This document shows positions 12,023 to 21,610 of a stretch of DNA of 64,000 bases, in pieces. Position numbers and translations under genes: made by a program. The DNA is from Gemmobacter serpentinus (GTDB taxonomy: Bacteria; Pseudomonadota; Alphaproteobacteria; Rhodobacterales; Rhodobacteraceae), in the NCBI RefSeq assembly GCF_008973825.1, contig NZ_WCHR01000012.1, forward strand, positions 1 to 64,000, read 5' to 3'. Within the stretch, counting starts at the first letter, position 1. Each line of letters starts with the position of its first letter. The notes beneath the pieces are model-generated. The model made no database searches and was not told the origin of the DNA. It worked only from the letters and a program-made list of their open reading frames with translations.

Positions 12023-13804
12023 ATGCACGCCTATCGCAGCCATACTTGTGCGCAACTGAACAAGGACCATGTCGGCCAGAATATCCGGCTGGCGGGCTGG
12101 GTGCATCGCGTGCGCGATCATGGCGGCGTGCTGTTCATCGATCTGCGCGACCATTACGGCATGACGCAGGTGCTGGCCGACAGCGACAGCCCGGCCTTCG
12201 CCGAGATCGAGAAGCTGCGCGCCGAATGGGTCATCTCCATTGACGGTGTGGTGAAAGCGCGCGATGCAAGCCTTGTGAACCCGAAACTCGCCACCGGCGA
12301 GATCGAGGTCTATGTCAAGGAGGTCCGCGTTCTCGGCCAGGCCGACGAGTTGCCGATGCCGGTTTTCGGCGAGGTGGATTACCCCGAGGAAACCCGCCTG
12401 ACCTACCGCTTCCTCGATCTGCGCCGCGAGAAGCTGCATCAGAACATGATGCTGCGCTCCAATGTGGTGCGCCATTTGCGCAATGCGATGTGGGATCAGG
12501 GCTTCAACGAGTTTCAGACCCCGATCATCACCGCCTCCTCGCCCGAGGGCGCGCGCGACTTCCTTGTGCCGTCACGTCTGCATCCGGGCAAGTTCTACGC
12601 GCTGCCGCAGGCCCCGCAGCAATTCAAGCAGCTGATCATGGTGGCGGGGTTTGACCGTTACTTCCAGATCGCGCCCTGCTTCCGCGATGAAGACCCGCGC
12701 GCCGACCGCAGCCCGACCGACTTCTATCAGCTGGACGTCGAGATGTCCTTTGTCGAGCAGGCCGATGTCTTTGCCGCCGTGCAGCCGGTCATTCAGGGCC
12801 TGTTCGAGAAGTTCCGCCCCGATTGCAAGACCGCAACCGATTGGCCACTGATCGCTTATCGCGACAGCCTGCTGTGGTATGGATCGGACAAGCCTGACCT
12901 GCGCAACCCGATCAAGATGCAGGTGGTCTCCGACCATTTCAAAGGCTCGGGCTTTGCGGTCTTTGCCAAACTACTGGAAAATGAGGGCACCGAGATCCGC
13001 GCGATCCCTGCACCGACCGGGGGCAGCCGCAAGTTCTGCGACCGCATGAATGCCTATGCCCAGAAAGAGGGCCTGCCGGGGATGGGTTACATCTTCTGGC
13101 GCGAGGCCGAGGCGGGTGGCGGCATGGAAGCGGCGGGTCCGCTGGCCAAGAATATCGGCCCCGAACGCACCGAGGCGATCCGCCAGCAGCTGGGCCTTGG
13201 CCTTGGCGATGCGGCCTTCTTCCTGGGTGGCAAGCCCGAGCAGTTTGAAAGCTTCGCAGGTCGCGCCCGCAACGAGATCGGCCGCGAGCTGAACCTGTCG
13301 GAAACCAACACCTTCCGCTTTGCCTGGATCGTCGACTTCCCGATGTATGAGAAGACCGATGACGGCAAGATCGACTTCAGCCACAACCCCTTCTCGATGC
13401 CGCAAGGCGGGATGGAGGCGCTGCAGGGTGATCCGCTGTCGGTCTATGCCTATCAGTATGACCTTGCCTGTAACGGCTATGAGCTGATCTCGGGGGGCAT
13501 CCGCAACCACAAGCCGGAAATCATGTATAAGGCCTTTGAACTGGCCGGGTATCCGAATTCCGAGGTCGACAAGCGGTTCGGCGGTATGGTCAAGGCCTTC
13601 AAATACGGTGCCCCTCCGCATGGTGGTTGTGCCATGGGGATCGACCGCGCCGTGATGCTGCTGGCGGATGAGTTGAACATCCGCGAGGTCATCATGTTCC
13701 CGATGAACCAGCGCGCCGAAGACCTGCTGATGGGGGCCCCGTCAGAGCCGATGAACGAACAATTGCGCGAGCTGCGCCTGCGTGTGGTGCCGAAAGACGC
13801 CTGA
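12023..13804 (+). CDS. aspS: Aspartyl-tRNA synthetase
   Basis: A 593-residue class II synthetase that charges tRNA-Asp (and possibly tRNA-Asn in organisms that use the amidotransferase route). It has an N-terminal OB-fold anticodon-binding domain ([21 protein letters not shown]), class II motif 2 ([19 protein letters not shown]), the bacterial-type GAD insertion in the middle, and motif 3 ([22 protein letters not shown]). The frame is open upstream to 11810, but [12 protein letters not shown] at 12023, preceded by AAGGGGAGCG, matches known AspRS N-termini. Full length. Confidence 0.96.
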   Translation: MHAYRSHTCAQLNKDHVGQNIRLAGWVHRVRDHGGVLFIDLRDHYGMTQVLADSDSPAFAEIEKLRAEWVISIDGVVKARDASLVNPKLATGEIEVYVKEVRVLGQADELPMPVFGEVDYPEETRLTYRFLDLRREKLHQNMMLRSNVVRHLRNAMWDQGFNEFQTPIITASSPEGARDFLVPSRLHPGKFYALPQAPQQFKQLIMVAGFDRYFQIAPCFRDEDPRADRSPTDFYQLDVEMSFVEQADVFAAVQPVIQGLFEKFRPDCKTATDWPLIAYRDSLLWYGSDKPDLRNPIKMQVVSDHFKGSGFAVFAKLLENEGTEIRAIPAPTGGSRKFCDRMNAYAQKEGLPGMGYIFWREAEAGGGMEAAGPLAKNIGPERTEAIRQQLGLGLGDAAFFLGGKPEQFESFAGRARNEIGRELNLSETNTFRFAWIVDFPMYEKTDDGKIDFSHNPFSMPQGGMEALQGDPLSVYAYQYDLACNGYELISGGIRNHKPEIMYKAFELAGYPNSEVDKRFGGMVKAFKYGAPPHGGCAMGIDRAVMLLADELNIREVIMFPMNQRAEDLLMGAPSEPMNEQLRELRLRVVPKDA

Positions 13805-13858
13805 GCAGCGCAGCAGTTTCCCGAGCCTTGGGAAATTGCAGATTTCACACGAAATTTG

Positions 13859-13896
13859 CCCGCGTCCCTGCCAATGGGGGCGCGGGTATTTTGTTG
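13859..13896 (+). terminator. Terminator after aspS
   Basis: CCCGCGTCCC and GGGGGCGCGGG (about 13859-13886) form a stem with one mismatch, followed by TATTTTGTT. It lies just before the DUF1993 gene. Confidence 0.7.
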
Positions 13897-13909
13897 CCCT
13901 GAGGATATG

Positions 13910-14419
13910 ATGGCGCATCATCCGCTTTATGCCGGCTCCGTTCCGGTTTTCGATCATTATCTGGCGCAACTGGCGGCGCTGGTGGACCGCACCGCCGGGC
14001 GCGAGCATCTGCTGGCGGCGCGGCTCGCCTCCGACATGTTCTCGGCGGCGCAGCAGGTGGCAACGGCCTCAGGCTTTGCCCTGCGGGTGGCCTATCCGCT
14101 GGCCGGGCGCGCGGCACCGCCCGAACCTGCGCAGGATATGGACCGGATCGGTCTTGGCCGCCGGATTGCCGCGGCCCGTCAGGCGCTGGCCGAATTGCAG
14201 CCCGCTGATTTTGACGGGGCCGAGGCCCGGCGCATCCGCCATCGCGCGGGCTTTGCCGAGCTGGATCAAAGCACGTCGGAGTTTCTGCATCTGTTCGGGA
14301 TGCCGAATTTCATGTTCCATGCCAGCATGGCCTTTGCGGTGCTGCGCCGTGAGGGGCTGGAGATCGGCAAAGCCGATTTTGACGGCCAGCATGACTATCC
14401 GCACGGCTTCCGCTTCTGA
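13910..14419 (+). CDS. DUF1993 family protein
   Basis: A protein of 169 residues matching DUF1993, a family of unknown function with a DinB-like four-helix character. Family features are SVPVFDHYLAQLAALVDRT at the start, AARLASDMFSAAQQV, and a C-terminal MPNFMFHASMAFAVLRREGLEIGKADF block. Two adjacent ATG codons (13907, 13910) occur; GAGG at 13901-13904 spaces better to the second. No signal peptide. It stands just after the aspS terminator and is probably a single-gene unit. Confidence 0.85.
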   Translation: MAHHPLYAGSVPVFDHYLAQLAALVDRTAGREHLLAARLASDMFSAAQQVATASGFALRVAYPLAGRAAPPEPAQDMDRIGLGRRIAAARQALAELQPADFDGAEARRIRHRAGFAELDQSTSEFLHLFGMPNFMFHASMAFAVLRREGLEIGKADFDGQHDYPHGFRF

Positions 14420-14525
14420 GGTCGGCGGATATTTGCGGGGCTTTTGAGGCTTGCGCCTGCCGGGGGCTGTCAGGCGACCCCTGCACAGCCTATCTTGGGG
14501 TGCAAGATCAGCCGAAAGCCCGCAT

Positions 14526-15911
14526 ATGCCAGATCCCTCCGATATCCTTGCCTTCCGCTTTGGCTATGGACTGCCCTTGCCTGCCGGATCTCCGGCCGAA
14601 CCGGACGCAATCCTTGCCCGGCTGATCGGCCCCGATCAGGGAATGGCGCTCTGGCCTGGTCCGACCGAGGCCGAGGTGCAGGCCCTGCTGCTGCGCTGCA
14701 CCGAGGCGCGGCGCGCGGCGCGCAAAAGCGGGCGCCGGTCGGACGAGCGAAAGATCTTCACCTCGGTCTTGCGGGAAGTGCTGGTGCAGGACGAGCTGTT
14801 CATGAGGCTGGCGCTGGCACGCGGACTCGATAGCCCGGACGGCTTTCGCGAGCGGCTTGTGCGGTTCTGGGCCGACCATTTCACCACCATTGCCCGCACC
14901 CGCGATCATAAGGCGGTGATGTCGGGTCGCGCCGATCATGTGATCCGCCCCCGCCTGACCGGACGCTTTGCCGATCTCTTGATCGCGATGGAGACCCATC
15001 CGGCGATGTTGCTGGCGCTGGACCAGTCCAGCTCGATCGGGCCGAATTCGCCGGTTGGCAGCAAACGCAATCTGGGTCTGAATGAGAACCTTGCCCGCGA
15101 AATGATCGAACTGCACACGCTTGGCGTCGGCGCGGGCTATAGTCAGGAGGATGTGCGCCAGCTGGCCGAATTGCTGACCGGGCTGAGTGTGGAGCCAGGC
15201 ATCGGCACCGCCTTCAACCCACGCTGGGTGGAGCCGGGGCCGGAAACCGTGCTGGGGCGCAGTTATGATGGCGAGGGGCTGGCGCCGATCCGTCATGTGA
15301 TGGAGGATCTGGCGCATCGGCCCGAAACGGCCTTGCATCTCGCGCGCAAGCTGGTGGTGCATTTCGTCTCTGATCAGCCGGACGCGGATCTGGTTGCGCG
15401 CATGGCCAAGACCTATCTGGCCAATGATACCGCCATGATGCCGATGTTGCAGGTGCTGCTTGCTGACCCTGCGGTGCAGCAGGGGCCGCTGCAAAAAGCA
15501 CGGCAACCCTTTGATTTCATGGTGTCGTCCCTGCGGGCGCTGGGCGTGACCGGGGCCGAGGTGCTGCGCATGGCGCGCAAGCCCTTCCTGCGGATGATCC
15601 GCGATCCGCTGATGGTCATGGGGCAGGATTGGGAAAATCCGCGCGGTCCTGACGGCTGGCCCGAAAGCGCCGAAAGCTGGATCACCCCGCAAGGCCTTGC
15701 CGCCCGCATCGGCTGGGCGATGGAGACCCCGGGGCGATTGGTCAAGGCCGGGGCCATGCCCGATCCGCAGGTGATGCTGGCGCAAAGCCTTGGATCACTG
15801 GCCGATGAAGGGGCGGGCGAGATGCCGCTGTCGCGGTTGGTTGCGCGATCCGAATCGCAACGCGAGGCGGTGGGGCTGATCCTTGCCGCGCCGCAGTTCA
15901 ACCGTCGCTGA
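14526..15911 (+). CDS. DUF1800 domain-containing protein
   Basis: A protein of about 461 residues of the DUF1800 family. The conserved block ERLVRFWADHFTT, then NENLAREMIELHTLGVGAGYSQEDVRQLAELLTG, and FDFMVSSLRALG are family hallmarks. Function is uncharacterised. DUF1800 genes are typically paired with a Tat-exported DUF1501 gene, exactly as here, 12 bp downstream. I chose MPDPSDILAF at 14526, though the frame is open from 14451 and no strong ribosome-binding site decides it. There is no obvious export signal, so it may be carried by its partner or remain cytoplasmic. Confidence 0.88.
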   Translation: MPDPSDILAFRFGYGLPLPAGSPAEPDAILARLIGPDQGMALWPGPTEAEVQALLLRCTEARRAARKSGRRSDERKIFTSVLREVLVQDELFMRLALARGLDSPDGFRERLVRFWADHFTTIARTRDHKAVMSGRADHVIRPRLTGRFADLLIAMETHPAMLLALDQSSSIGPNSPVGSKRNLGLNENLAREMIELHTLGVGAGYSQEDVRQLAELLTGLSVEPGIGTAFNPRWVEPGPETVLGRSYDGEGLAPIRHVMEDLAHRPETALHLARKLVVHFVSDQPDADLVARMAKTYLANDTAMMPMLQVLLADPAVQQGPLQKARQPFDFMVSSLRALGVTGAEVLRMARKPFLRMIRDPLMVMGQDWENPRGPDGWPESAESWITPQGLAARIGWAMETPGRLVKAGAMPDPQVMLAQSLGSLADEGAGEMPLSRLVARSESQREAVGLILAAPQFNRR

Positions 15912-15923
15912 AAAGGGCGCGTC

Positions 15924-17198
15924 ATGGCCGATCTGAACCGTCGTCACTTTTTGCGCGCAGCCTCTGCCTCGATCCTAGGCTGTTCGGCGGCGGCAAGCCC
16001 CTGGCTGACCACCGTGACGCTTGCGCAAGCTGCGCCCTCGATGGGGGATCATCGGCTGATCGTTGTCATCCTGCGCGGTGCGATGGATGGCCTGGATGCA
16101 TTGCGCCCGATGGGCGATCCCGATTTTATGCTGCGCCGGCCCACGCTTGCCGAAAGTGGCGGGCCGGGTCTGCCGCTGGACGGGTTCTTTGCCCTGCACC
16201 CGTCGCTTGCCGGCCTCGCCCCGCTGTGGGGCGCCGAGGAATTGGGCTTTGTCCATGCCACCTCCACCCCCTATCGCAACAAGCGCAGCCATTTCGACGG
16301 GCAGGATATTCTGGAAGCGGGGACCGGACTTGACGTGCCACAGCCCGAGGTGCGCGACGGCTGGCTGAACCGGATGCTGCATGTGGTGCCGGGGATGCAG
16401 GCCGAAACCGCTTATGCCATCGGGCGTGAGGCGATGCCGCTGCTGGCGGGGGCCGCGCCGGTGCGGTCCTGGGTGCCGGACCAGCGGCTGAAACTGTCGC
16501 CGCAGGCCCGCAGCCTGCTGGAACAGGTCTATCACGACGATCCGCTGTTCCATGAGGCGGCAATGGAGGCGATGGATCTGGCGGATGATTTGCGTCTGGA
16601 AGATGTGGCGCGCGCGCGCGCGGCGCTCGAGGCCGCGGACCCGGATGCTCCGATGGAGGATCCCATGATGGCGCGCCCCTCCGGCTTGCCGGGGCGCAAG
16701 CTGGCCGATATCGATGCGCTGGCCAGCTTTGCTGCCGGGCGCCTGCAGGGCGAGACACGGATTGCGGCCTTTTCTCTGTCTGGTTGGGACACCCATCGCC
16801 GTCAGGCCGGGGCGCTTGGCGAGAGCCTGTCGGGGCTGGAGCGGATGATCCTGAAGCTGCGGACGGATCTTGGTCCGGTCTGGGACAAGACGGTGATGCT
16901 GTGCATGACCGAATTTGGTCGCACGGCGGCGGAAAACGGCTCGCAAGGCACAGATCACGGCACGGGGGGCGCGATGATCATGGCAGGCGGCGCGTTGCGC
17001 GGCGGGCGGGTGCTGGGCGATTGGCCCGGCCTGTCGGAAACTGCACTTTATGACCGGCGCGATCTGATGCCGACCTCCGATGTGCGGGCCTGGGCCGCCT
17101 GGATCATGCGGTCGATGTATGGGCTGGACCGCACGGTGCTTGAGGGGGCGGTGTTCCCCGGCCTTGAGATGGGCCCCGATCCGCGCCTGTTGCGGTGA
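15924..17198 (+). CDS. DUF1501 domain-containing Tat-exported protein
   Basis: A 424-residue member of the DUF1501 family, whose fold is related to alkaline phosphatase/sulfatase. The N-terminus MADLNRRHFLRAASASILGCSAAASPW is a twin-arginine signal (RRHFLR) with a short hydrophobic stretch, so it should be exported folded to the periplasm. Family motifs include LIVVILRGAMDGLDAL, HFDGQDILEAG and MLCMTEFGRTAAENGSQGTDHG, whose Asp/His residues would bind metal. No activity has been assigned. It is transcribed with the upstream DUF1800 gene; such pairs recur widely and probably form one secreted unit. Confidence 0.9.
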   Translation: MADLNRRHFLRAASASILGCSAAASPWLTTVTLAQAAPSMGDHRLIVVILRGAMDGLDALRPMGDPDFMLRRPTLAESGGPGLPLDGFFALHPSLAGLAPLWGAEELGFVHATSTPYRNKRSHFDGQDILEAGTGLDVPQPEVRDGWLNRMLHVVPGMQAETAYAIGREAMPLLAGAAPVRSWVPDQRLKLSPQARSLLEQVYHDDPLFHEAAMEAMDLADDLRLEDVARARAALEAADPDAPMEDPMMARPSGLPGRKLADIDALASFAAGRLQGETRIAAFSLSGWDTHRRQAGALGESLSGLERMILKLRTDLGPVWDKTVMLCMTEFGRTAAENGSQGTDHGTGGAMIMAGGALRGGRVLGDWPGLSETALYDRRDLMPTSDVRAWAAWIMRSMYGLDRTVLEGAVFPGLEMGPDPRLLR

Positions 17199-17260
17199 GG
17201 CGTTGCGCTTTGCAATCGGGCTGCTAACCTGCCGGAAATTCTACGGGTTCGGGGGCTGGT

Positions 17261-17968
17261 ATGGTGGTTGAGGCAACGGGAGACCTGGCGCATTTTGCCC
17301 CGGCCCCGCATCCGTCGGGCGTGGTTCTGGAAGGCAGCTATACGCGGCTGGAGCCGCTGGATGGCGAAGCCCATGCCGCTGATCTTTATCGCGCCGTGGC
17401 GGGGGAGGATGGTCTTTGGACCTTCATGCCCTATGGCCCCTTTGCCGGGGCGGCGGCCTATCACCGCTGGGTGAAGGATCGTGAAACCAGCCGCGATCCG
17501 GTCTTTGTGGCGATCCGCGATCTGGAAACCGGCCATGTCGGGGGCGTGGCCGCTTTCCTGCGCATCGATCAGGCCAATGGCGTAATCGAAGTTGGCCATA
17601 TTTGCCTGGCGCCGGAATTGCAGAAGACCCGCGCCGCGACCGAGGCGATGTTTCTGATGATGCAATGGGCCTTTGCCATGGGATATCGCCGGTTTGAATG
17701 GAAATGTGACGCGCGCAATCTGCCCTCGCGCCGGGCTGCACAGCGGCTGGGTTTCAGTTTCGAGGGCATCTTCCGTCAGCACCTGATCGTGAAGGGGCAA
17801 AACCGCGATACAGCGTGGTTTTCGGTGATCGACAGCGAATGGCCGGGCTTGGATGAGGCCTTCCGCGCCTGGCTTGCCCCCGCGAATTTCAGTGATGGCG
17901 GGCGTCAGCGCGAAAGGTTGTCGGATCTGACGCAGCTGGTGCGTGCAGCCAGTGATCCCGCGCTATGA
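17261..17968 (+). CDS. GNAT N-acetyltransferase, RimJ/RimL-like
   Basis: A 235-residue GNAT protein most like the RimJ/RimL branch. GVVLEGSYTRLEPLDGEAHA opens the fold, VIEVGHICLAPELQKTRAATEAM is the acetyl-CoA binding strand and loop, and YRRFEWKCDARNLPSRRAAQRLGFSFEG is the diagnostic C-terminal motif. The acceptor is unknown. Its last four bases overlap the start of the next gene (ATGA), indicating translational coupling to the MliC-like protein. Confidence 0.9.
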   Translation: MVVEATGDLAHFAPAPHPSGVVLEGSYTRLEPLDGEAHAADLYRAVAGEDGLWTFMPYGPFAGAAAYHRWVKDRETSRDPVFVAIRDLETGHVGGVAAFLRIDQANGVIEVGHICLAPELQKTRAATEAMFLMMQWAFAMGYRRFEWKCDARNLPSRRAAQRLGFSFEGIFRQHLIVKGQNRDTAWFSVIDSEWPGLDEAFRAWLAPANFSDGGRQRERLSDLTQLVRAASDPAL

Positions 17969-18321
17969 GGGGGCTTGATTGCCTTGGCCGGGCCTTGCTC
18001 ACTGTGGCGCTTATCCTGCCTGCGCGGGCGGTTCCTGCGCAGGAGATCACGTTCAACCCCGAAACCTATCAATGCGATGGCGCGGCGACGGTCTATGCGA
18101 CCTATTTCGATACCGCGCTGAGGCGCTATGTCGTTCTGGGCTTTGACGGACAGCAGATCGCCTTGGAGGCAGCGGCGCATGATCCTCGCGATCTCCGCTA
18201 TGAAAGCCCTGATCCGCGGGACAGTCATGTCTGGTGGCTCAGCGGCGATCGCGCCATGTTGTTGCATGGCACGGGCGATGATGAAGCGTTGATCTATGGG
18301 GAATGTCTGCCGATGGATTGA
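17965..18321 (+). CDS. MliC-like (lysozyme inhibitor type) periplasmic protein
   Basis: A protein of 118 residues with a cleavable signal peptide (hydrophobic ALLTVALILPARAVPAQ). The mature part resembles the C-type lysozyme inhibitor family MliC/PliC: YQCDGAATVYATYF, YVVLGFDGQQIALE, RYESPDP, VWWLSGDRAMLLHG and a closing GECLP, with two cysteines placed as in the family disulfide. The lipobox of true MliC is missing, so it is probably soluble in the periplasm. Assignment is by pattern recognition and should be taken as moderately sure. Confidence 0.7.
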   Translation: MRGLDCLGRALLTVALILPARAVPAQEITFNPETYQCDGAATVYATYFDTALRRYVVLGFDGQQIALEAAAHDPRDLRYESPDPRDSHVWWLSGDRAMLLHGTGDDEALIYGECLPMD

Positions 18322-18364
18322 GCGTGGCGCAAGGACCCGGCCTTATGGTCACGCTGGGCGGTCA

Positions 18365-19138
18365 TCATGGACGGTCCGGGGCGAGGCTGCGGCCCAGGGG
18401 TTGCGCCAGCCTTTGGTCGAGCAGCGCGGCAAGCGGGCCATGGCCATTGTCCCCCTGCCGCAGCGCGTTCTGGGCGGCTTGCGCCAATTCCTCATCCTTG
18501 GCGGCCTGCGCCACGCCCGCCAGAAACCCGGCGATATAGCGCAGATGCACCCCGCCGCGGCGGCCAAGCAGCATCGAGGCGGCATAGGACAGATCATCGC
18601 GCAGTGCCATTTCATCAGGCAGGGGCAGGGTGGCGGGATCGGATACTGGCCCCGATGCCGGATCGAATTGAGGCGGGCGCGACAACAGGCGCAGGATCAA
18701 CGCCTGAAATCCGGCGAGCCCGGGCACAGGTTTGGCCTGAAATGCGTTGGCACCGGCTGCTATTGCGGCCGTCTGCCCGTCGGGATCGCCCGACAGGGCA
18801 AGGATCGGTGGGTGGTTCGGGCGCAGTCGTAAATCCGCGATCAGCGCGCAGCCATCGCCATCCGGCAGCCCCAGGTCGACCATCACCAGATCGGGGCGGT
18901 AGCACCCCAGATGGGCCCGGGCGGTTGCCAGCGATTCTGCCCGCCGCAATCTGGCCCCAGAACGCTGGCACATCAGGCGCAGCGCATCCGAGGCGAGGCG
19001 GCTATCCTCGACCGCAAGCAGGGTCAGGCCCTGCAGAGGCAAATCGGCCGCGCCCAGCATCACCGTGCCCGGACGCACCCGACCGGGGGCGGCGGGCCCC
19101 GGCAGATGCAAGGGTGGTTCTGGCGTCAGGTCTGGCAT
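18365..19138 (-). CDS. Orphan response regulator, receiver domain with helical C-terminus
   Basis: A 257-residue protein. After a proline-rich leader, a receiver domain runs from about residue 37 to 155: LTLLAVEDSRLAS supplies the acidic pair, PDLVMVDLGLPDGDG the phosphorylatable Asp (about D88), and AFQAKPVP the conserved Lys. The C-terminal 100 residues (LPDEMALRDDLSYAASMLLG, AAKDEELAQAAQNALRQ) look helical and do not resemble any DNA-binding output domain. No kinase gene is adjacent. The start is uncertain; an internal ATG (MLGAADLPL) would remove the leader. Confidence 0.8.
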   Translation of the reverse strand: MPDLTPEPPLHLPGPAAPGRVRPGTVMLGAADLPLQGLTLLAVEDSRLASDALRLMCQRSGARLRRAESLATARAHLGCYRPDLVMVDLGLPDGDGCALIADLRLRPNHPPILALSGDPDGQTAAIAAGANAFQAKPVPGLAGFQALILRLLSRPPQFDPASGPVSDPATLPLPDEMALRDDLSYAASMLLGRRGGVHLRYIAGFLAGVAQAAKDEELAQAAQNALRQGDNGHGPLAALLDQRLAQPLGRSLAPDRP

Positions 19139-19369
19139 CGGCCCCCGTCGTCATTGCGTGCCGATCCGTCGGCGCGTGATACGATCCAAGCAGAAAGCTG
19201 CTAATGCGGCGTTAACAGCGCAGGGGCGCGAGGCCAGGCCATAGGGGCGAAACTGTCGCGGCGTCCGACCTTCATCGGTCTTGCGCAAGCTCGGGTGCGC
19301 GCCCATAAGCGGGGACAGTTGCGGGGCATGGCCCGCCCCGCCATTGGCCAGCCAAGAGGGAGCGCAGGG

Positions 19370-19774
19370 ATGATCGGACGTTTGAACCATGTGGCAATCG
19401 CCGTGCCGGATCTGGAGGCTGCGGTCGCGCAGTATCGCGATACGCTTGGTGCCTCGGTGCGTGCGCCGCAGGACGAACCCGATCACGGGGTGACGGTGGT
19501 CTTCATCGATCTGCCCAATACCAAGATCGAACTGCTTTACCCCTTGGGGGAAAACTCTCCCATCGCGGGATTTCTGGAAAAGAACCCGGCAGGCGGCATC
19601 CATCACATCTGCTATGAGGTGGAGGATATCCTTGTCGCGCGCGACCGTCTGAAAGCGGCGGGCGCACGGGTTCTGGGCACGGGCGAGCCGAAGATCGGCG
19701 CGCATGGCAAGCCGGTGCTGTTCCTGCATCCCAAGGATTTCAACGGCGCGCTTGTCGAGTTGGAGCAGGTCTGA
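19370..19774 (+). CDS. mce: Methylmalonyl-CoA epimerase
   Basis: A 134-residue vicinal-oxygen-chelate fold enzyme that interconverts the (S) and (R) forms of methylmalonyl-CoA in propionyl-CoA use and the ethylmalonyl-CoA pathway. LNHVAIAVPDLEAAVAQYRD holds the first metal His, AGGIHHICYEVEDI the second, and GALVELEQV the C-terminal Glu ligand. The ATG at 19370 follows GAGGGAGCGCAGGG. A small membrane gene follows after a single base, so both are translated from one message. Confidence 0.93.
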   Translation: MIGRLNHVAIAVPDLEAAVAQYRDTLGASVRAPQDEPDHGVTVVFIDLPNTKIELLYPLGENSPIAGFLEKNPAGGIHHICYEVEDILVARDRLKAAGARVLGTGEPKIGAHGKPVLFLHPKDFNGALVELEQV

Positions 19775-19775
19775 C

Positions 19776-20069
19776 ATGTCCATCACCGCCGCACTGATCG
19801 TTTATGCCGTGACATGGTTCATGGTGTTCTACATTGTCTTGCCGATCCGGTTTCAAAGCCAGCAGGACAGCGGTGCGGTGGTGCCGGGCACGCCGAAATC
19901 GGCACCCTCCAGCGAGAATGTGAAGAAGAAGGCCCTGATCACCACCGGGGTGACTTTCGTGCTCTGGGTCGGGATGGTCTGGTTCATCACCAGCGGCATC
20001 GTCACCGTGCGGGATCTGGATTTCCGTGGCACGCTTGGCCCCGCGCCGGTGGAGCAGGAGACGGAGTGA
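19776..20069 (+). CDS. DUF1467 family membrane protein
   Basis: A 97-residue protein with two membrane segments (SITAALIVYAVTWFMVFYIVLP and ITTGVTFVLWVGMVWFITSGIVTV) joined by a short loop containing SQQDSGAVVPGTPKSAPSS. This is the DUF1467 pattern, found in alphaproteobacteria and commonly next to methylmalonyl-CoA epimerase, as here (1-bp gap). Function is not known. Confidence 0.85.
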   Translation: MSITAALIVYAVTWFMVFYIVLPIRFQSQQDSGAVVPGTPKSAPSSENVKKKALITTGVTFVLWVGMVWFITSGIVTVRDLDFRGTLGPAPVEQETE

Positions 20070-20088
20070 GGCTGTCGTCCCGCGACCC

Positions 20089-20829
20089 TCAGGGCCGCGG
20101 GGCATTTCCGGGCCGCGCGGCGTTTGCAGGGATCTGCGCTGCTGCATTCAGCCGGTGGAACATATGGGTGAAGGTCGCAACACCCAGCACCGGGATCAGC
20201 AGGTTCACCAGAGGGATCGACAGCGGGGCCGCCATCAACGTGCCCGCCAGCCAGATCTGCCCGGCATGACGCGCACGCAGGGCCTTGGCGCCCTCGCGGC
20301 CCAGCCGGCGCATGGCGACCAGCATGAAATATTCCCGCCCGAGCAGCAGCCCGTTCACCGCCCAGAACACCAATGGGCTGAAGGGGCCTGCGAAGATATA
20401 GACGATCAGAGCCAGGGCGTTGGCCGCAACCAGCAAGCCGAACAGGTTCAGCGCGTCGATCAGCGTATCGGCCAGTTTCAGCGGGGTAACGGCGGGCAGG
20501 CCAGGGTAGTGCACATCCTCGACCGCTTGGGCCACATCCTCCAGAAACAGGCCGGAGAACAACGCGGCCACCGGGATCATCAGGAAGACCGACAGCCCGA
20601 TCATCAGCGCCAGCGAACCGATCGACACCAGTGTATCCAGACCGCCGACCGACCCGACCCACGGGATTTCCACCGAGGCGGGCACCAGCCATTCGATGAC
20701 CGCCAGCATCCCTGCATAGACCCCGACCAGCAGCGCCAGCGACAGGCCAAGGCCAAGCGCCACGACACGCAGAAAGCGCGCATCGCCCAACTGGCCGAGT
20801 GCCTTGAGAAAATCCTGAAAGATCAGCAT
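20089..20829 (-). CDS. EI24/CysZ-like membrane protein
   Basis: A 246-residue integral membrane protein of the EI24 domain family, which includes the sulfate permease CysZ. Several hydrophobic stretches are seen (RVVALGLGLSLALLVGVYAG, LVSIGSLALMIGLSVFLMIPVAALFSG, ANALALIVYIFAGPFSPLVFW), together with the conserved GLLLGREYFMLVAMRRLG block. No sulfate-assimilation genes are nearby, so a transport role is only an inference from the family. It converges on the DUF1467 gene with 19 bp between them. Confidence 0.85.
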   Translation of the reverse strand: MLIFQDFLKALGQLGDARFLRVVALGLGLSLALLVGVYAGMLAVIEWLVPASVEIPWVGSVGGLDTLVSIGSLALMIGLSVFLMIPVAALFSGLFLEDVAQAVEDVHYPGLPAVTPLKLADTLIDALNLFGLLVAANALALIVYIFAGPFSPLVFWAVNGLLLGREYFMLVAMRRLGREGAKALRARHAGQIWLAGTLMAAPLSIPLVNLLIPVLGVATFTHMFHRLNAAAQIPANAARPGNAPRP

Positions 20830-20848
20830 TTTATTCCGTCGTCCCCGA

Positions 20849-21436
20849 TCATGCGGTCATCCACTTGGTGAGGCTGGCCACATCCGGGCGCGGGCGTTCG
20901 GGCATCGCATTGGCGGCTGTGCCGATATGGACGATGCCCGCCACGCTTTCGCCGGGGGCAAGGCCGAAGGCCCGTTCGGTAAAGACTGCATCATGGCTGG
21001 CCCAGCCAGTCAGCCAGCAGGCACCCTAACCGGCGGCAAGCGCCGCATTCACCAGCTGCAGACAGACGCAGGCCGCCGATGCCGTCTGCTCCGACAGTGG
21101 CACCTTGGGATGATCCTTGGGCGAAGATACGACGACAACCGCCAGATTGCCCTGATCGAATTGCCCGCGCCCCTTGGCGATCTTTTCGGGATCGCCCCCC
21201 AGTTCCATCGCGCGGGCTTCTGCCAGATCGGCCAGACGCGCCATCGCGGGCTTGGTGACGACGATCAGGCGCCAGGGCTCCAGCTTGCCGTGATCGGGCA
21301 CGCGCAGCGCGGCCGTCAGCAGCGGGGCCAGTTGATCCGCATCCGGGACAGGCCCGGTCATGACCTTGGCCGGGACGGAGCGGCGGGTCAGCAGGAAATC
21401 AAGGGCTGCGGCATTGGGGTTCGGCATCGGGGTCAT
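20849..21436 (-). pseudogene. Nitroreductase-family gene interrupted by an in-frame amber codon
   Basis: The N-terminal part (about 136 codons, 21436 to 21029) encodes a YdjA-like nitroreductase: LDFLLTRRSVPAKVM, RVPDHGKLEPWRLIVV, LSEQTASAACVCLQLVNAALAAG. It stops at TAG (21026-21028). Translation of the same frame past that codon continues the family sequence without any shift: GACWLTGWASHDAVFTERAFG, then LAPGESVAGIVHIGTA, then NAMPERPRPDV, and ends at a TGA at 20849. One base change to a sense codon would give an intact enzyme of about 195 residues. It is either a young pseudogene or a base-call error. An FMN-dependent reductase would be expected if intact. Confidence 0.85.
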
Positions 21437-21610
21437 CCTGTTCTGTCGGGTGCAACATAGGCGCGGGCAGGGGCAGGGGGAAGCCGCCGATGGGCAGAAA
21501 ACCACCGGCGCTTGCCCGGCGGGGCTTTTCGTGCGCCGGGGCAGTCGCTATCACGCGGGAAGACCCGAATGTTGCACAACTTTCCCATTGTCACCCCGGA
21601 GGATCAGGGA

